From assembly GCA_964636705.1 (NCBI GenBank), contig CAZWUJ010000007.1, positions 1-64,000 on the forward strand: a DNA stretch of 64,000 nucleotides, written 5' to 3'. Source of the stretch: VXRJ01 sp964636705 (GTDB lineage: Bacteria > Acidobacteriota > Vicinamibacteria > Vicinamibacterales > UBA8438). The translations under genes were made by a program, and so were the position numbers. Under the pieces are notes generated by a model. The model was not told the origin of the DNA and ran no database searches. It saw nothing but the letters and a program-made list of their open reading frames with translations. This document shows positions 52,134-61,641 of this stretch, piece after piece (position 1 is the stretch's first letter; each line of letters starts with the position of its first letter).

Positions 52134-54497
52134 ATGACGACGCGCCATCTTGCCCTGCTCGGTATTCTGCTGTGTTCGCTCGCCGTTGCGCCTCTTGGCG
52201 CCCAGGAGTCGACGGTCGTGGCCGGCACCGTCACCGACTCGTCCGGCGGGGTTCTGCCAGGCGCCACCATCGAAGCGCTCCGCGGACTGCGAGTGATTTC
52301 GACCGCGACCACCGGAGACGACGGACGGTTCCAACTGGATCTGCCCTCGGGCGAACGTTATCGCGTGACGGCGCGACTCGACGGTTTCGCCGCCGGTGAG
52401 ATCGATCTCATTGCGGCCGACGGCGCGACCGCCGACTTCCGGCTCGGCATCGCCCCGCTGACCGACACGGTCGTCGTCACCGCGTCGCGGACCGCGGAGG
52501 GGAGCGCGTCGGTCATGGAGTCCCACTCGGTCTTTACCGAGGACGACATCGAGACACTCGGAAGCCACTCTGTCGCGGACGTCCTGCACTACGTGCCCGG
52601 CCTGAACATCGAGTCGACCGGGCGCGAAGGGCAGCTCGCGTCGGTCTTCGCGCGCGGCGGCGAATCGGACTACAACCACGTGCTGATCGACGGCGTGCGC
52701 GTGAACGCTAACGGCGGCTACTACGACTTCAGCCGCGTCTCGGCCGCCGAGATCGAGCGGGTCGAGGTCGTGCGCGGCGCCCAGTCGGCGCTCTACGGCT
52801 CGGACGCGATCGGCTCCGTCATCCAAATCTTCACGAAGCGGGGAACGCCGGACAGCGGCCCGGGGCTGGCCGGCTCGATCGAAGGAGGCTCGTTCGGGAC
52901 TGCCCGCGGCGACCTGCGGGTGCTGGGCGGCGCCCAGCAGCGCATCGACTACCAGCTCGGTGTCGCCTACCGCGGCAGCGACGGCGCTTTTCGGGACCGC
53001 CTGACGGAGGCCGACCGCTTCGATCAGCAGTCGATCGACGGCAACGTCGGCGCGATCGTCGGCGACAACACCAAGCTGCGGACCGGATTCCGCTACAGCA
53101 ACGCCCGCGCCAACTCCGTCGGCCAAATCACCTACGCGCCGGGCGACACCGGCACCGGCTACGACACGGACGACCTGACGTGGCACCTCGACTTCGACCA
53201 GACCCTCTCCTCGCGCATCGACCATTCCGCCACCGTGAGCTACTTCCGATCCGGACGCCAGTCCGTGGACGCCGTCGGCGATCCGCAGTACCGCGTCTTC
53301 GCGATCCTGGAGGGCGTGCCGGGCGCGCTGTATCCGGCCGGGCCGCGGCTCGTACGGCTGCTCGACCAGACGGCATTCGACACACTGGCCGCCGATCCTT
53401 CCAGTCTCGGCCCCGGCCAGTTCCTCGCACAAACCGGCCCGTTCAGCGGCTTCGACTTCCCCTTCGAATTCGAGGCGCAACTGCGGCGCCCCGCCGTCCG
53501 CTACCAGCTCAACGCGACCTGGCTCGGCAACCAGGTCCTGAGCGCCGGCTACGACTACTACAGCGAGACCAATGCGCTCGACGAGCTACAGACGGTGGCG
53601 AACCACTCCTACTTCGTACAGCAGCAGTTCAACGTCGCCGACGCCTGGTTCGTCACCGCCGGGACGCGCATCGACGACAACGCCAACTACGGCGCGTCGG
53701 TCAATCCGAAGCTATCGGCAGGAGGGTACCCGCTGCCCTTCCAGGAGGGCCCGCTCTCGTCACTCAAGGTGTCGGCCAACATCGGCCGCGGCATCAAGAA
53801 CCCGAGCTTCTCGCAGTTGTACAGCTCGCAGTGGGTCGACGGCAACCTGTTGCTGCTGCCGGAGGAGGCAGTTACGTTCGACGCGGGCGCCGAGCTCACA
53901 TTCGACGACCAGCGCTGGCTCGCGAGCCTCACCTGGTTCAACAACGACTACGAGAACCAGATCGCCTACTTACGCTCACCCGGCGGCGGAGGCGACGGCG
54001 TGCCCGACTACGTCAACATCGACGGGTCGCGCGCCGGCGGCATCGAGATCGAGTTCGGTCTGAATCGGCCTCTGGGCGGGCTGACCGTAGGCGCTTCGTA
54101 CGCGCTCGTAGACACGGAAGTGGTCACCAACGTCAGCACCAGTGAGCAGTTCCAGCCCGGCCAGCCGCTGCTGCGCCGGCCGCTGCATTCCGGCAACCTG
54201 CGCTTGAACTACGTGCGTGGCCGCGGCAGCGTGCATCTGAACCTGCGGATGACGGGTGACCGGCACGACAGCGCGTTCCTCGGCCTCGTGCGCGCCTCGG
54301 ATGGGCGCAGCGTCGACATCACCGTCAATCCGGGCTACACGCTGCTCACTCTTGGCGGGCAGTTCCGCGTGCATCCCGACCTGACGCTGTTCCTGCGGAT
54401 CGACAACGTGACGGACGAGATGTACGACAGCGCGCTCGGGTACCCGGCCCTGCCGCGTGCGGTCGTCGCCGGCGGACGCTTCAATCTCGGCGGCTGA
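52134..54497 (+). CDS. TonB-dependent outer-membrane receptor (BtuB-like)
   Basis: Receptor of 787 residues. Signal peptide (MTTRHLALLGILLCSLAVAP), a carboxypeptidase-like regulatory domain (VVAGTVTDSSGGVLPGATIE, GDDGRFQLDLPSGERYRVTAR), a plug (DTVVVTASRTAEG; SVADVLHYVPGLNIESTGRE; VLIDGVRVNANGGYYDFSRV; IERVEVVRGAQSALYGSDAIG) and a 22-strand barrel ending in PRAVVAGGRFNLGG. Plug motifs resemble BtuB/haem-siderophore receptors. ATG 52134 follows GAGGAAGGAAATC. Divergent from the CobN-like operon and followed by PepSY-TM, so import of a metal-tetrapyrrole is the best guess. Confidence 0.93.
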   Translation: MTTRHLALLGILLCSLAVAPLGAQESTVVAGTVTDSSGGVLPGATIEALRGLRVISTATTGDDGRFQLDLPSGERYRVTARLDGFAAGEIDLIAADGATADFRLGIAPLTDTVVVTASRTAEGSASVMESHSVFTEDDIETLGSHSVADVLHYVPGLNIESTGREGQLASVFARGGESDYNHVLIDGVRVNANGGYYDFSRVSAAEIERVEVVRGAQSALYGSDAIGSVIQIFTKRGTPDSGPGLAGSIEGGSFGTARGDLRVLGGAQQRIDYQLGVAYRGSDGAFRDRLTEADRFDQQSIDGNVGAIVGDNTKLRTGFRYSNARANSVGQITYAPGDTGTGYDTDDLTWHLDFDQTLSSRIDHSATVSYFRSGRQSVDAVGDPQYRVFAILEGVPGALYPAGPRLVRLLDQTAFDTLAADPSSLGPGQFLAQTGPFSGFDFPFEFEAQLRRPAVRYQLNATWLGNQVLSAGYDYYSETNALDELQTVANHSYFVQQQFNVADAWFVTAGTRIDDNANYGASVNPKLSAGGYPLPFQEGPLSSLKVSANIGRGIKNPSFSQLYSSQWVDGNLLLLPEEAVTFDAGAELTFDDQRWLASLTWFNNDYENQIAYLRSPGGGGDGVPDYVNIDGSRAGGIEIEFGLNRPLGGLTVGASYALVDTEVVTNVSTSEQFQPGQPLLRRPLHSGNLRLNYVRGRGSVHLNLRMTGDRHDSAFLGLVRASDGRSVDITVNPGYTLLTLGGQFRVHPDLTLFLRIDNVTDEMYDSALGYPALPRAVVAGGRFNLGG

Positions 54498-54499
54498 GC

Positions 54500-55696
54500 G
54501 TGAGCTTGCTGGACCGTTCGGGTCCGTGGCGGCGCGTGCTGTTCCAGGTGCACCTCTGGGTGGGCGTGGCGGCGGCGCTCTACGTGCTGGTGGTTTCGGT
54601 GACGGGAGCCGCTCTGGTCTTCCGCATCCACCTGCAGCGCCTCGTGCATCCGGAACTGCTCACGGCGCAGACCGACGGCCCGCAGGCGGATATGGCGACG
54701 GTCCTGGAACGGGTGCGGGACGCCTACCCGCAGGGGCGGCTGGTCGGCGCCGATGCACCGACCACCGTCCGGCCGACCCATCTTGCGTACGTCACCGAGG
54801 ACAGCCGGTTCCATACCGTGCTCATCGACCCGGTCACCGCCGACGTGCTGGGCGAGCTGCCCGAGCACTCGGTGGTGAGTACCCTCCAGGATCTGCACTT
54901 CGACCTGCTCGCCGGCCCCACCGGCCGGGTGGTCAACGGCGTCGGGGCGCTTTGCCTGCTCCTGCTATGCGCCACCGGCCCGTTCATCTGGTGGCCCGGC
55001 CGGGCGGGATGGCGGCGCGGCTTCACCGTCGACTGGCGGCGACCCTGGAGACGCGTGACCTGGGAGCTGCACGGCGCGGTGGGCATCTGGACGTTCGCGC
55101 TCACGGCCGGCTGGGCCGTGACCGGGGCCTACTTCCTATTCCCCGACGAGTTCCGCGCGGCCATCAACCGGATCTCCCCGCTGAGCACGGTCACTGCGCC
55201 GCAATCGAGTATTGACGGCGTGGCTTACGAATCGCGCCCGAGTTGGCGCGAGATGATCGAACTCGCCCGCCCGGCGGAACCGGACGCCTTCGTCGCGAGG
55301 GTCGTCCTGCCGGCGACCGACGAAGCGCCCTTCCAGGTGCTGTTCACTGACCGGCAACCCACACAGTTGGGCATACGCCATCTGCGGACGGTCTACCTCG
55401 ACCAGTACACCGGCGAGCGGCTCGCCACGCCGGCGGCGCCCGCTGCCACGTTCGGCGACACCGTGATGGCCTGGATCGGCCCGCTGCACTTCGGGAACTT
55501 CGGAGGACCTGGCATCCGCGCGGTGTGGCTCGTCGCCGGTCTGGCGCCGGGCCTGCTGGCGGCAACCGGCCTCGTCTTGTGGTGGACGCGCGTCGTTGCG
55601 CCGCGGTGGCGCGGTCGGCGGGTACCGGAAGCCGAGATGCAACCCCTGCAGACGAGTCGCGCCAGTGACGGAGGACGTGAGCAGGCGAGCGCGTGA
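54500..55696 (+). CDS. PepSY-TM protein
   Basis: Inner-membrane protein of 398 residues of the PepSY_TM family, members of which include reductases acting in siderophore and haem iron release. Four membrane segments with conserved His: FQVHLWVGVAAALYVLVVSVTGAALVF, LHFDLLAGPTGRVVNGVGALC, WELHGAVGIWTFALTAGWAVTG and PLHFGNFGGPGIRAVWLVAGLAPG. GTG 54500 is 2 bp after the receptor stop, so the two are co-transcribed. A likely electron route for the imported ligand. Confidence 0.9.
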   Translation: MSLLDRSGPWRRVLFQVHLWVGVAAALYVLVVSVTGAALVFRIHLQRLVHPELLTAQTDGPQADMATVLERVRDAYPQGRLVGADAPTTVRPTHLAYVTEDSRFHTVLIDPVTADVLGELPEHSVVSTLQDLHFDLLAGPTGRVVNGVGALCLLLLCATGPFIWWPGRAGWRRGFTVDWRRPWRRVTWELHGAVGIWTFALTAGWAVTGAYFLFPDEFRAAINRISPLSTVTAPQSSIDGVAYESRPSWREMIELARPAEPDAFVARVVLPATDEAPFQVLFTDRQPTQLGIRHLRTVYLDQYTGERLATPAAPAATFGDTVMAWIGPLHFGNFGGPGIRAVWLVAGLAPGLLAATGLVLWWTRVVAPRWRGRRVPEAEMQPLQTSRASDGGREQASA

Positions 55697-57189
55697 GAGG
55701 AACCGCGAATCAGATGCAGGAACCCGCGCCGGGCAACGCACTGTCGACCACGGAACGGCGACACCTGTTGCGCCGTCTCGCCTTCACGGCGACTCCGGAC
55801 CTGGATCGGGCCATCCAGGGGATGTCGGCAGACGAGGCCCTGTCGGTGCTCGTGCGCGCGGCTCGGGACGCGCCCTACCCACAGCACCCGGAGGCCGCCA
55901 ACGGGATCTGGAGCAACCCGGCGCTACGACTCGCCGGCCTGTCCGACGAGGATTTCGAGGCGATCGTCGACCGGCAGACGGAACGCGCGCGGGCCGCGAC
56001 CGGGGAAGTGCGCCGATGGTGGCTGGCGGAGCTGCTCACCTCCCCGGCCCCGCTGCGCGAGAACCTCGTCCTGTTCCTGCACGGCGTGTTCGGCAGCAGC
56101 ACGGGCTCGGTCGATGCCTCGCACGCGCTTCACGGACGCAACGCTCTGCTCCGCCAGGGGTGTCTGGGCACGGTCCCGGATCTGCTCGCGAGCCTCGTCG
56201 TCGACCCGGCCATGATGATCCAGATCGGGATGGACGGGCACCGGCGGCTGCGCGTATCCGATCGCCCCGCCAAGCTCATTCTCGATCACTGGACTGTCGG
56301 TGCGGACGCCTACGAGCCGCGCGACATCGAAGAGCTTTCGAGAGCGTTGACCGGCTGGCTCCTGGTGGCGCCCGAGGGCCGCGAGCCGACGCGGCCGCTC
56401 GATCCCAGGGCGCCCCGAGCAGCCCGGCGCACCGGCCTCGTGCCGACCTTTCGGCCTGACGAGTTCGATGCCGGACCGAAGACGATTCTCGGTCGCACGC
56501 GTCCGTTCGATGCACGTTCGGCCGTCAGATGGCTCGCCTCGCACGAGGCGACGGCGCGCCGGTTCGGGCGCCTGCTCATGACCCATCTCGGAGTCGAGGA
56601 CATCGAGGCCGACCTGGAGACTCGACTGCTGAACGCCTACCGGACGTCGGGCGGTTCCATCGAGGCGATGCTCCGCGAAATCGTGCGATCCGATGCCTTC
56701 TGGTCGGAGTCGTCGCGCTGGGCCCTGATCAAGAGTCCGGTCCATCTCGCGGCCGGCGCCTGCCGGCAATTGGGCATCGCATCCCCTCCCGTCGCCGCGA
56801 TGGACCGCTGGCTGCGGGCGAGCGGTCAGACGCTGCTTGACACGCCCAACAATGGCGAGGGCGGTTGGCCCGGGCAGGAGGCATGGGTTACCCCCGCGGC
56901 GCGCCTTGCGGTGCGGTACCACCTGGCCGCCGCCCTGGCCGGCCGGTTGCCGCCCATCGGTCTCGAACGTCCCAGCCCGCCGACGGCCGAAGCGGCAGTT
57001 GCGTTAACCTTGCCGATCGCGACTCCGCTCCGTGAAGCGTCCGCCGCGGCGCTGTTCGATCGGCTCGACCCGGCTCCCGGCCTGGACGCAGGAGCCATCG
57101 AAACGGAAGTTGCCGGCGTCGACTCGCCGGAAGGTCGGAGTGCCTTCATCCGGCGCGTGATGATGTCTCCGCAGTATCAACTGGCGTAA
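55693..57189 (+). CDS. DUF1800 protein
   Basis: Protein of 498 residues with the DUF1800 signature: TTERRHLLRRLAFTATPDLDRAI near the start, WWLAELLTSPAPLRENLVLFLHGVFGSSTGSVD and SRALTGWLL. GTG 55693 overlaps the PepSY stop as GTGA. It precedes a DUF1501 gene, the standard partner; the pair is frequent in Planctomycetota and Acidobacteriota and its biochemical role is unknown. Location in a metal-uptake operon is unusual. Confidence 0.88.
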   Translation: MRGTANQMQEPAPGNALSTTERRHLLRRLAFTATPDLDRAIQGMSADEALSVLVRAARDAPYPQHPEAANGIWSNPALRLAGLSDEDFEAIVDRQTERARAATGEVRRWWLAELLTSPAPLRENLVLFLHGVFGSSTGSVDASHALHGRNALLRQGCLGTVPDLLASLVVDPAMMIQIGMDGHRRLRVSDRPAKLILDHWTVGADAYEPRDIEELSRALTGWLLVAPEGREPTRPLDPRAPRAARRTGLVPTFRPDEFDAGPKTILGRTRPFDARSAVRWLASHEATARRFGRLLMTHLGVEDIEADLETRLLNAYRTSGGSIEAMLREIVRSDAFWSESSRWALIKSPVHLAAGACRQLGIASPPVAAMDRWLRASGQTLLDTPNNGEGGWPGQEAWVTPAARLAVRYHLAAALAGRLPPIGLERPSPPTAEAAVALTLPIATPLREASAAALFDRLDPAPGLDAGAIETEVAGVDSPEGRSAFIRRVMMSPQYQLA

Positions 57190-57209
57190 GCGCCCGCATG
57201 GAGGACCCC

Positions 57210-58433
57210 ATGAGTCCCATCAGCCGACGCGACCTGCTGACCTGGTTCGCGCTGACCCCGACGGTGCCGTTCTTCGTCCGCCGGAGCGCCCAGGCGACCG
57301 CTGCGGGAACGCAGGCGAGCCACGACGGGCCCATTGTAGTCGTCCTGCGCCTGCGCGGCGGCAACGATGGACTCAACACCCTCGTTCCAGTACGCGACGA
57401 CCGCTACTATCGGGCTCGTCCGACCATCGCCATCCCCGGGCCGGAGACGATCCGACTCGACGGGAGCGATCTTGGCCTGAACCCCTGGCTCGTTGACGTG
57501 CGCCGGCTGATGGACGACGGCCTTGCCGGCATCGTGCAGGGCGTGGGCTACCCGCGGTCGTCCCGATCCCACGTTCGCGCGACGGAGATCTGGGAAACGG
57601 GCTCGGTGGCCGCAAAGGCGCCGGAACACGGCTGGCTGGGACGTTACCTCGATCACGCCTGCGAGTGCGGCGGCGAGCCGCTGGCGGGCGTGGAGTTCGC
57701 CGAATCGCTCGGTCGGACGCTGGCCTCCGCGTCCAGCCGCAGCAGGGCGATAGCCCATCCCGAGCTGCTGCTGGAAATGGACGCTCCCCCGACGGTCCCC
57801 GGTACGGCTCGCGGTCCACGCGCCGCGCGGCTCGACTACCTCCAACAGGTGACCAATGGACTCGCCCACGCCTCCCGCCAGCTCCACCGGGCCCGGGCCG
57901 GGACGGGCACCCGCTTCGACTATCCCGACACGGCGTTCGGCCAGTCCCTCCGGTGGACCGGCGACATGATCGAGACCGGCGGCCCAACCCGCGTCTACTA
58001 CGTCTCCATCGGATCGTTCGACAGTCCTGAATCCGCTTCGTTCGACACGCACGTGGATCAGCTCGAGAAGCACCGCATCCTCTTCACAGAGCTCGGGCGC
58101 GGTCTGCGCGCCTTCGCTCGTCATCTGCGCCAGTCGGGACAGCTCGACCGCGTACTCCTGCTGACGTTCTCCGATTTCGGCCGTCAGGTCGAGGAGAACC
58201 AGAGCCACGGCACCGAACACGGCGACGCCGGGGTGCTCTTCGTGATGGGCGGCGGCATCCGGGCCGGCCTGCTCGGCGAGCCGGCAGATCTCGGCAAGGT
58301 CACTCGCGGGGGCCTCGACGCCACCCTCGACTTCCGCGACATCTATGCAGACGTGTTGCGGCGCTGGCTCGGCGTCGATCCGACCGCAATCCTCGGCAAC
58401 GAGGTCGGTTCCTTCCCGATCGTGAACGCCTAA
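57210..58433 (+). CDS. DUF1501 protein with Tat signal
   Basis: Protein of 407 residues. SPISRRDLLTWFALTPTVPF is a twin-arginine signal, so the protein should be exported folded. Body motifs: IVVVLRLRGGNDGLNTLVPVRD, SHVRATEIWETG, YVSIGSFDSPESASFDTHVDQ (sulfatase-like fold) and LLTFSDFGRQVEENQSHGTEHGDAGV, where several His/Asp are potential metal ligands. ATG 57210 is preferred because GGAGG precedes it; ATG 57198 is upstream in frame. Partner of the DUF1800 gene. Confidence 0.9.
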   Translation: MSPISRRDLLTWFALTPTVPFFVRRSAQATAAGTQASHDGPIVVVLRLRGGNDGLNTLVPVRDDRYYRARPTIAIPGPETIRLDGSDLGLNPWLVDVRRLMDDGLAGIVQGVGYPRSSRSHVRATEIWETGSVAAKAPEHGWLGRYLDHACECGGEPLAGVEFAESLGRTLASASSRSRAIAHPELLLEMDAPPTVPGTARGPRAARLDYLQQVTNGLAHASRQLHRARAGTGTRFDYPDTAFGQSLRWTGDMIETGGPTRVYYVSIGSFDSPESASFDTHVDQLEKHRILFTELGRGLRAFARHLRQSGQLDRVLLLTFSDFGRQVEENQSHGTEHGDAGVLFVMGGGIRAGLLGEPADLGKVTRGGLDATLDFRDIYADVLRRWLGVDPTAILGNEVGSFPIVNA

Positions 58434-58448
58434 CGCTGGAGATCCACC

Positions 58449-58871
58449 ATGCGCATAATGCTCCCGGCACTGGTCGTCCCCCTGCTGCTGCTGAACACCG
58501 CCCTGCCGGAGGCTCAGGGGGAAGACCACCTGCAGACGCTGCAGGGTGAGTGGACGGTGGCCGCCGCCGAGCAGCGGGGACAGCCGTTCGACGCTATCGT
58601 CGGCGGGGTTCTCACCATCACGGAAGATCGTTTCACCCTGCTTACCGCGGCCGGCAACGAGTTCCAGGGGCAGATCCGCATCGACGCGACGCAGTCGCCC
58701 GGCCACCTCGACTTCGTCCACGACGACGGCGTGCTGTGGGAAGCAATCTACGTGGCGCAACCGGACTTCTTCCGTCTCAATTATGTCGAAGCAGACGCGG
58801 GCACCCAGCGCCCGACCATGTTCGCCACCACGGCGGACACGCCGGGCACGGTGATTGTGATGCAGCGATGA
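58449..58871 (+). CDS. Secreted TIGR03067-family protein
   Basis: Protein of 140 residues with a signal peptide (MRIMLPALVVPLLLLNTALP). The mature chain has the family pattern LQGEWTVAAAEQRGQPF, TITEDRFTLL, IRIDATQSPGHLDFVHDDGV and a terminal TPGTVIVMQR. Follows DUF1501 by 15 bp with a GGAG before ATG. The family is known mostly from Planctomycetota; function unknown. Confidence 0.85.
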   Translation: MRIMLPALVVPLLLLNTALPEAQGEDHLQTLQGEWTVAAAEQRGQPFDAIVGGVLTITEDRFTLLTAAGNEFQGQIRIDATQSPGHLDFVHDDGVLWEAIYVAQPDFFRLNYVEADAGTQRPTMFATTADTPGTVIVMQR

Positions 58872-58889
58872 TGGCAAGGCGCTCCCCGC

Positions 58890-60203
58890 TCAACGGCTTG
58901 CCGGCAACCCCCCCGGCTCGACCGGCAGTTCCGCCGCGACATCGAACCTGAGGCGTTGGTGCGCCGTTCGGATCGCCTTCATCACTGCCTCCCGGTCATC
59001 CTTCCGCGCGAAGATGAAGCCGGGATAGCTTGACCCCTCCGGCCAGGGAACGAGCCGCTCCCCGGGCTTGACGGTAATCACGACGTCGTCCACACCGGGG
59101 ACCGCCCGCGCCGCGTCGAGGCCGGTGACGCCGCAACAGATGCCAGCGCCCGGCACCGGGATCATCATCACCGCGGAACACTCGCGCGTCACGTTCCAGT
59201 CGTCGACGGGCTCCCCGAGCGCATGCCGCACCAGCACTTCCTCCAGCGACGCCGCCTTCCCATCGTCGCCCCGGCCGGGCGGCGGATCGAACCGGAGCAC
59301 ACGGGCGCAGCGACCCCCAATGGGGCGCGGCGCCACCTCGAGGACCACTACCCGGCCGCCATCGATCCGCGCCTCGGCATGGATGGGGCCGTTGGCGAGG
59401 CCAAGCGCCCGGACCGCGCGTTCCACCTGCACGATCACGTCGTGCCGACACGCCGGCGGCAACGTATCGGGGGTGACGTAGATGGTTTCCTCGAAGAACG
59501 GACCGTCGAGCGGATCCGGTTTGTCGAAGATGGCGAAGACCCTCAAGGCGCCACCCGTGACGACACCTTCGAGCGCCACTTCGCGACCCGGGACAAACGC
59601 CTCGATGAGCATTGTGTCGTTCGCCGGATCGCGCCGGGCCCGAACCTCCGGAGCTTCCAGCAGGCGGCGCAGCCGCGCCGCCGCGGCCACGAGCTGCCCC
59701 GGGGTGTCGGCACGCATCACGCCGCGGCTGGCGGCAAGCGCCATGGGCTTGATGACGCACGGGAATCGCGCGCCGTCGAGCAACGCCGCCTGATCCGCCC
59801 CGACCGGCAGCGCCCGGAATTCCGGGACCGCCAAACCCGCCTCGCGCAGGCGCACGCGCGTGCGGAGCTTGTGGCTCGCGTCGCGCACCGCACCAGCCGG
59901 ATGACCGCGCAGGCCAAGCGCTTCCGCCGCCAGGGCGCCGACTATCGCCGGCCTGTCCCCCACGGCCACGACACCGCTGATCGGCGCAGTCGTGGCCGTG
60001 GCAACGACGGCGTCGACCGCTCCCTTCTCGTCATGGAAACGGATCGGCACCGCGCCATCGCGCCACGGGTCGTCGAGCTGCAGGCACCGGTCCGTTGCGA
60101 AGACCAGGTCGACGCCCAGACGATCAGCCGCCGCGCTGAACGATCGGAGTTGGTAGCCGGTGGTCGCGGAGACCACCAGCAGTCGGGGGCGGGTGGCCGT
60201 CAT
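58890..60203 (-). CDS. ATP-grasp ligase
   Basis: ATP-grasp enzyme of 437 residues that should join a carboxylate to an amine or other nucleophile via an acyl phosphate. N-terminal Rossmann-like part (RLLVVSATTGYQLRSFSAAA), central ATP-binding core (FPCVIKPMALAASRGVMRAD; MLIEAFVPGREVALEGVVTGG) and metal-binding end (GPIHAEARIDGGRVVVLEVAPRPIGGR). ATG 60203 is 7 bp after the selenoprotein stop, if the TGA at 60247 is decoded. Likely acts on the same substrate as the radical SAM partner. Confidence 0.9.
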   Translation of the reverse strand: MTATRPRLLVVSATTGYQLRSFSAAADRLGVDLVFATDRCLQLDDPWRDGAVPIRFHDEKGAVDAVVATATTAPISGVVAVGDRPAIVGALAAEALGLRGHPAGAVRDASHKLRTRVRLREAGLAVPEFRALPVGADQAALLDGARFPCVIKPMALAASRGVMRADTPGQLVAAAARLRRLLEAPEVRARRDPANDTMLIEAFVPGREVALEGVVTGGALRVFAIFDKPDPLDGPFFEETIYVTPDTLPPACRHDVIVQVERAVRALGLANGPIHAEARIDGGRVVVLEVAPRPIGGRCARVLRFDPPPGRGDDGKAASLEEVLVRHALGEPVDDWNVTRECSAVMMIPVPGAGICCGVTGLDAARAVPGVDDVVITVKPGERLVPWPEGSSYPGFIFARKDDREAVMKAIRTAHQRLRFDVAAELPVEPGGLPASR

Positions 60204-60210
60204 CGGAGGT

Positions 60211-61641
60211 TCAGACCAGAGCGACCTGCTCGGTGTCGGGTTCTGCTCAGCAGTACCACGGTTCGTTCAGATAGGGGGTCTCCGTCCGCTGCCGAACACG
60301 TGCGGGCCGCCGGCGTGGCGCGTCGCACCCCGCATCCGCCCGGGCGCGGATTTCGTCGTAGACAGCTCGCCTGTCCGCCGTCAGGTCTCGGCCCACGATG
60401 GCCGCGACGTCATCCGCCAGCCGGTCCACTGCCGGGTCGGCATGACGCCAGGGATAGACGAGCTTGCGCCTGTCGAACAATCCGATCCGCCGCTGCACGT
60501 CGTCCAGTTCGAGCAGGGGGGAACCGGCAGTCACGAGCAGGCGGAGAGTCAACTGAATCGGCGCCACCTGATCCACCAGATCGAGCCGCTCGAGCTCCGC
60601 CAGCGAGTCGCGATAGGTCTCCAACGTCGTCCAGGGGGTGAACGCGATGAATGTCGGCGCGAGGGTCAAGCCGGCATCGCGGCAGAGTTGGACGGCGCGT
60701 TCCACGTCCCGCCGCGTGTGCCCTTTCCGGAGTCGCGCGAGCACGGCGTCGTCGAACGACTCCACCGCGCTCGTCACGAAGAGGCATCCGGTCTCGCGGA
60801 GCCGCGGCAATCGATTCGCGTGCGCGATCAGGTGCTCCACCTTGATGGTGACGTCGTAGGTGATGCCCGGACAGCGTTCCACCACCGCGTCGACGACCCG
60901 TATCGCGTGACCGACGCCATTGAAGAAATCGGGGTCGCCGAACGTGATGTGCCGCGCGCCACGCGCGACCTGTGCCTCGACGTCCGCCGCCACGACGTCC
61001 GAAGCGACGATCCGGAACCGCCCGCCATAGACCGGAACTACCGGACAGTGCCGGCACAGATGCCGGCAGCCTCGGCTTGCCTCCGTGTAGCCGGTGACGT
61101 GGCGCGAGCCGCCGAGCTGCAGCGTCGCGTAGCGATCCAGAGGCGGCAGGCCGTCCCGGCAGGGCGTGATGTGGTCAAGGCGTGGCAGGCCGCCGGATGT
61201 CCGGGCGCGGGCCCTACCGTCTTCCGACTCCCCGTCACTCGTCCCTTCCCGCGGGGCCGTCTCGCCGCGAGAATCCGAAGCTCCGTGATCCGCGACGCGC
61301 ACCAAGTCGGCCTCGAACTCGCCGCCCAGGATGTGGCGGACCCCGAGTGACCGGAGATAGGGCGCGTTGAGCGGCGCGTACAACCCGTAGGCGCAAAGCT
61401 GGGCGTCCGGGTTGATTCGCCGGACGTGGCCAATCACTGGCGCGGCCAGCCGGGTGGCGGTGTGCATCGGGAGGTGGAACGCCACCAGATGCGCGTCGGA
61501 CACGTCAGCGGCGTCGAACGATTGGCGCGACAGATCGACACAGGTAACGTCGTGACCGGCACGGCGCAACCACGCCGCGGGCGAAGCCAGACCGAACGGC
61601 TGCCGGCCCAGCTCGTACGTCGCGATCAGCGTGACGCTCAT
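60211..61641 (-). CDS. CUAEP-tail radical SAM selenoprotein
   Basis: Predicted selenoprotein of 476 residues. The N-terminus is a cobalamin-binding-like Rossmann part (MSVTLIATYELGRQPFG; HDVTCVDLSRQSFD), followed by the radical SAM core with CxxxCxxC in SRGCRHLCRHCPVVPVYGG, and HITFGDPDFFNGVGHAIRV. The frame meets TGA at 60247-60249, but reads on as WYC-U-AEPDTEQVALV to a TGA at 60211: the CUAEP tail that I recall names a radical SAM (seleno)protein family. A SECIS-like hairpin lies directly downstream. Sec would be residue 465. ATG 61641 overlaps the symporter stop. The open frame above 61641 is antisense/shadow of the symporter. Confidence 0.92.
60215..60234 (-). promoter_or_regulatory. Bacterial SECIS-like hairpin
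   Basis: On the minus strand ACC GAGC-AGGTC-GCTC T GGT: a stem of four plus three base pairs with a bulged T on the 3' side and apical loop AGGTC. Loop GGTC falls 21-24 nt after the TGA. The E. coli fdhF SECIS has loop AGGUCU and a bulged U in a similar place, with GGUC about 19-22 nt after its UGA. Such a hairpin recruits SelB-tRNASec. Confidence 0.82.
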
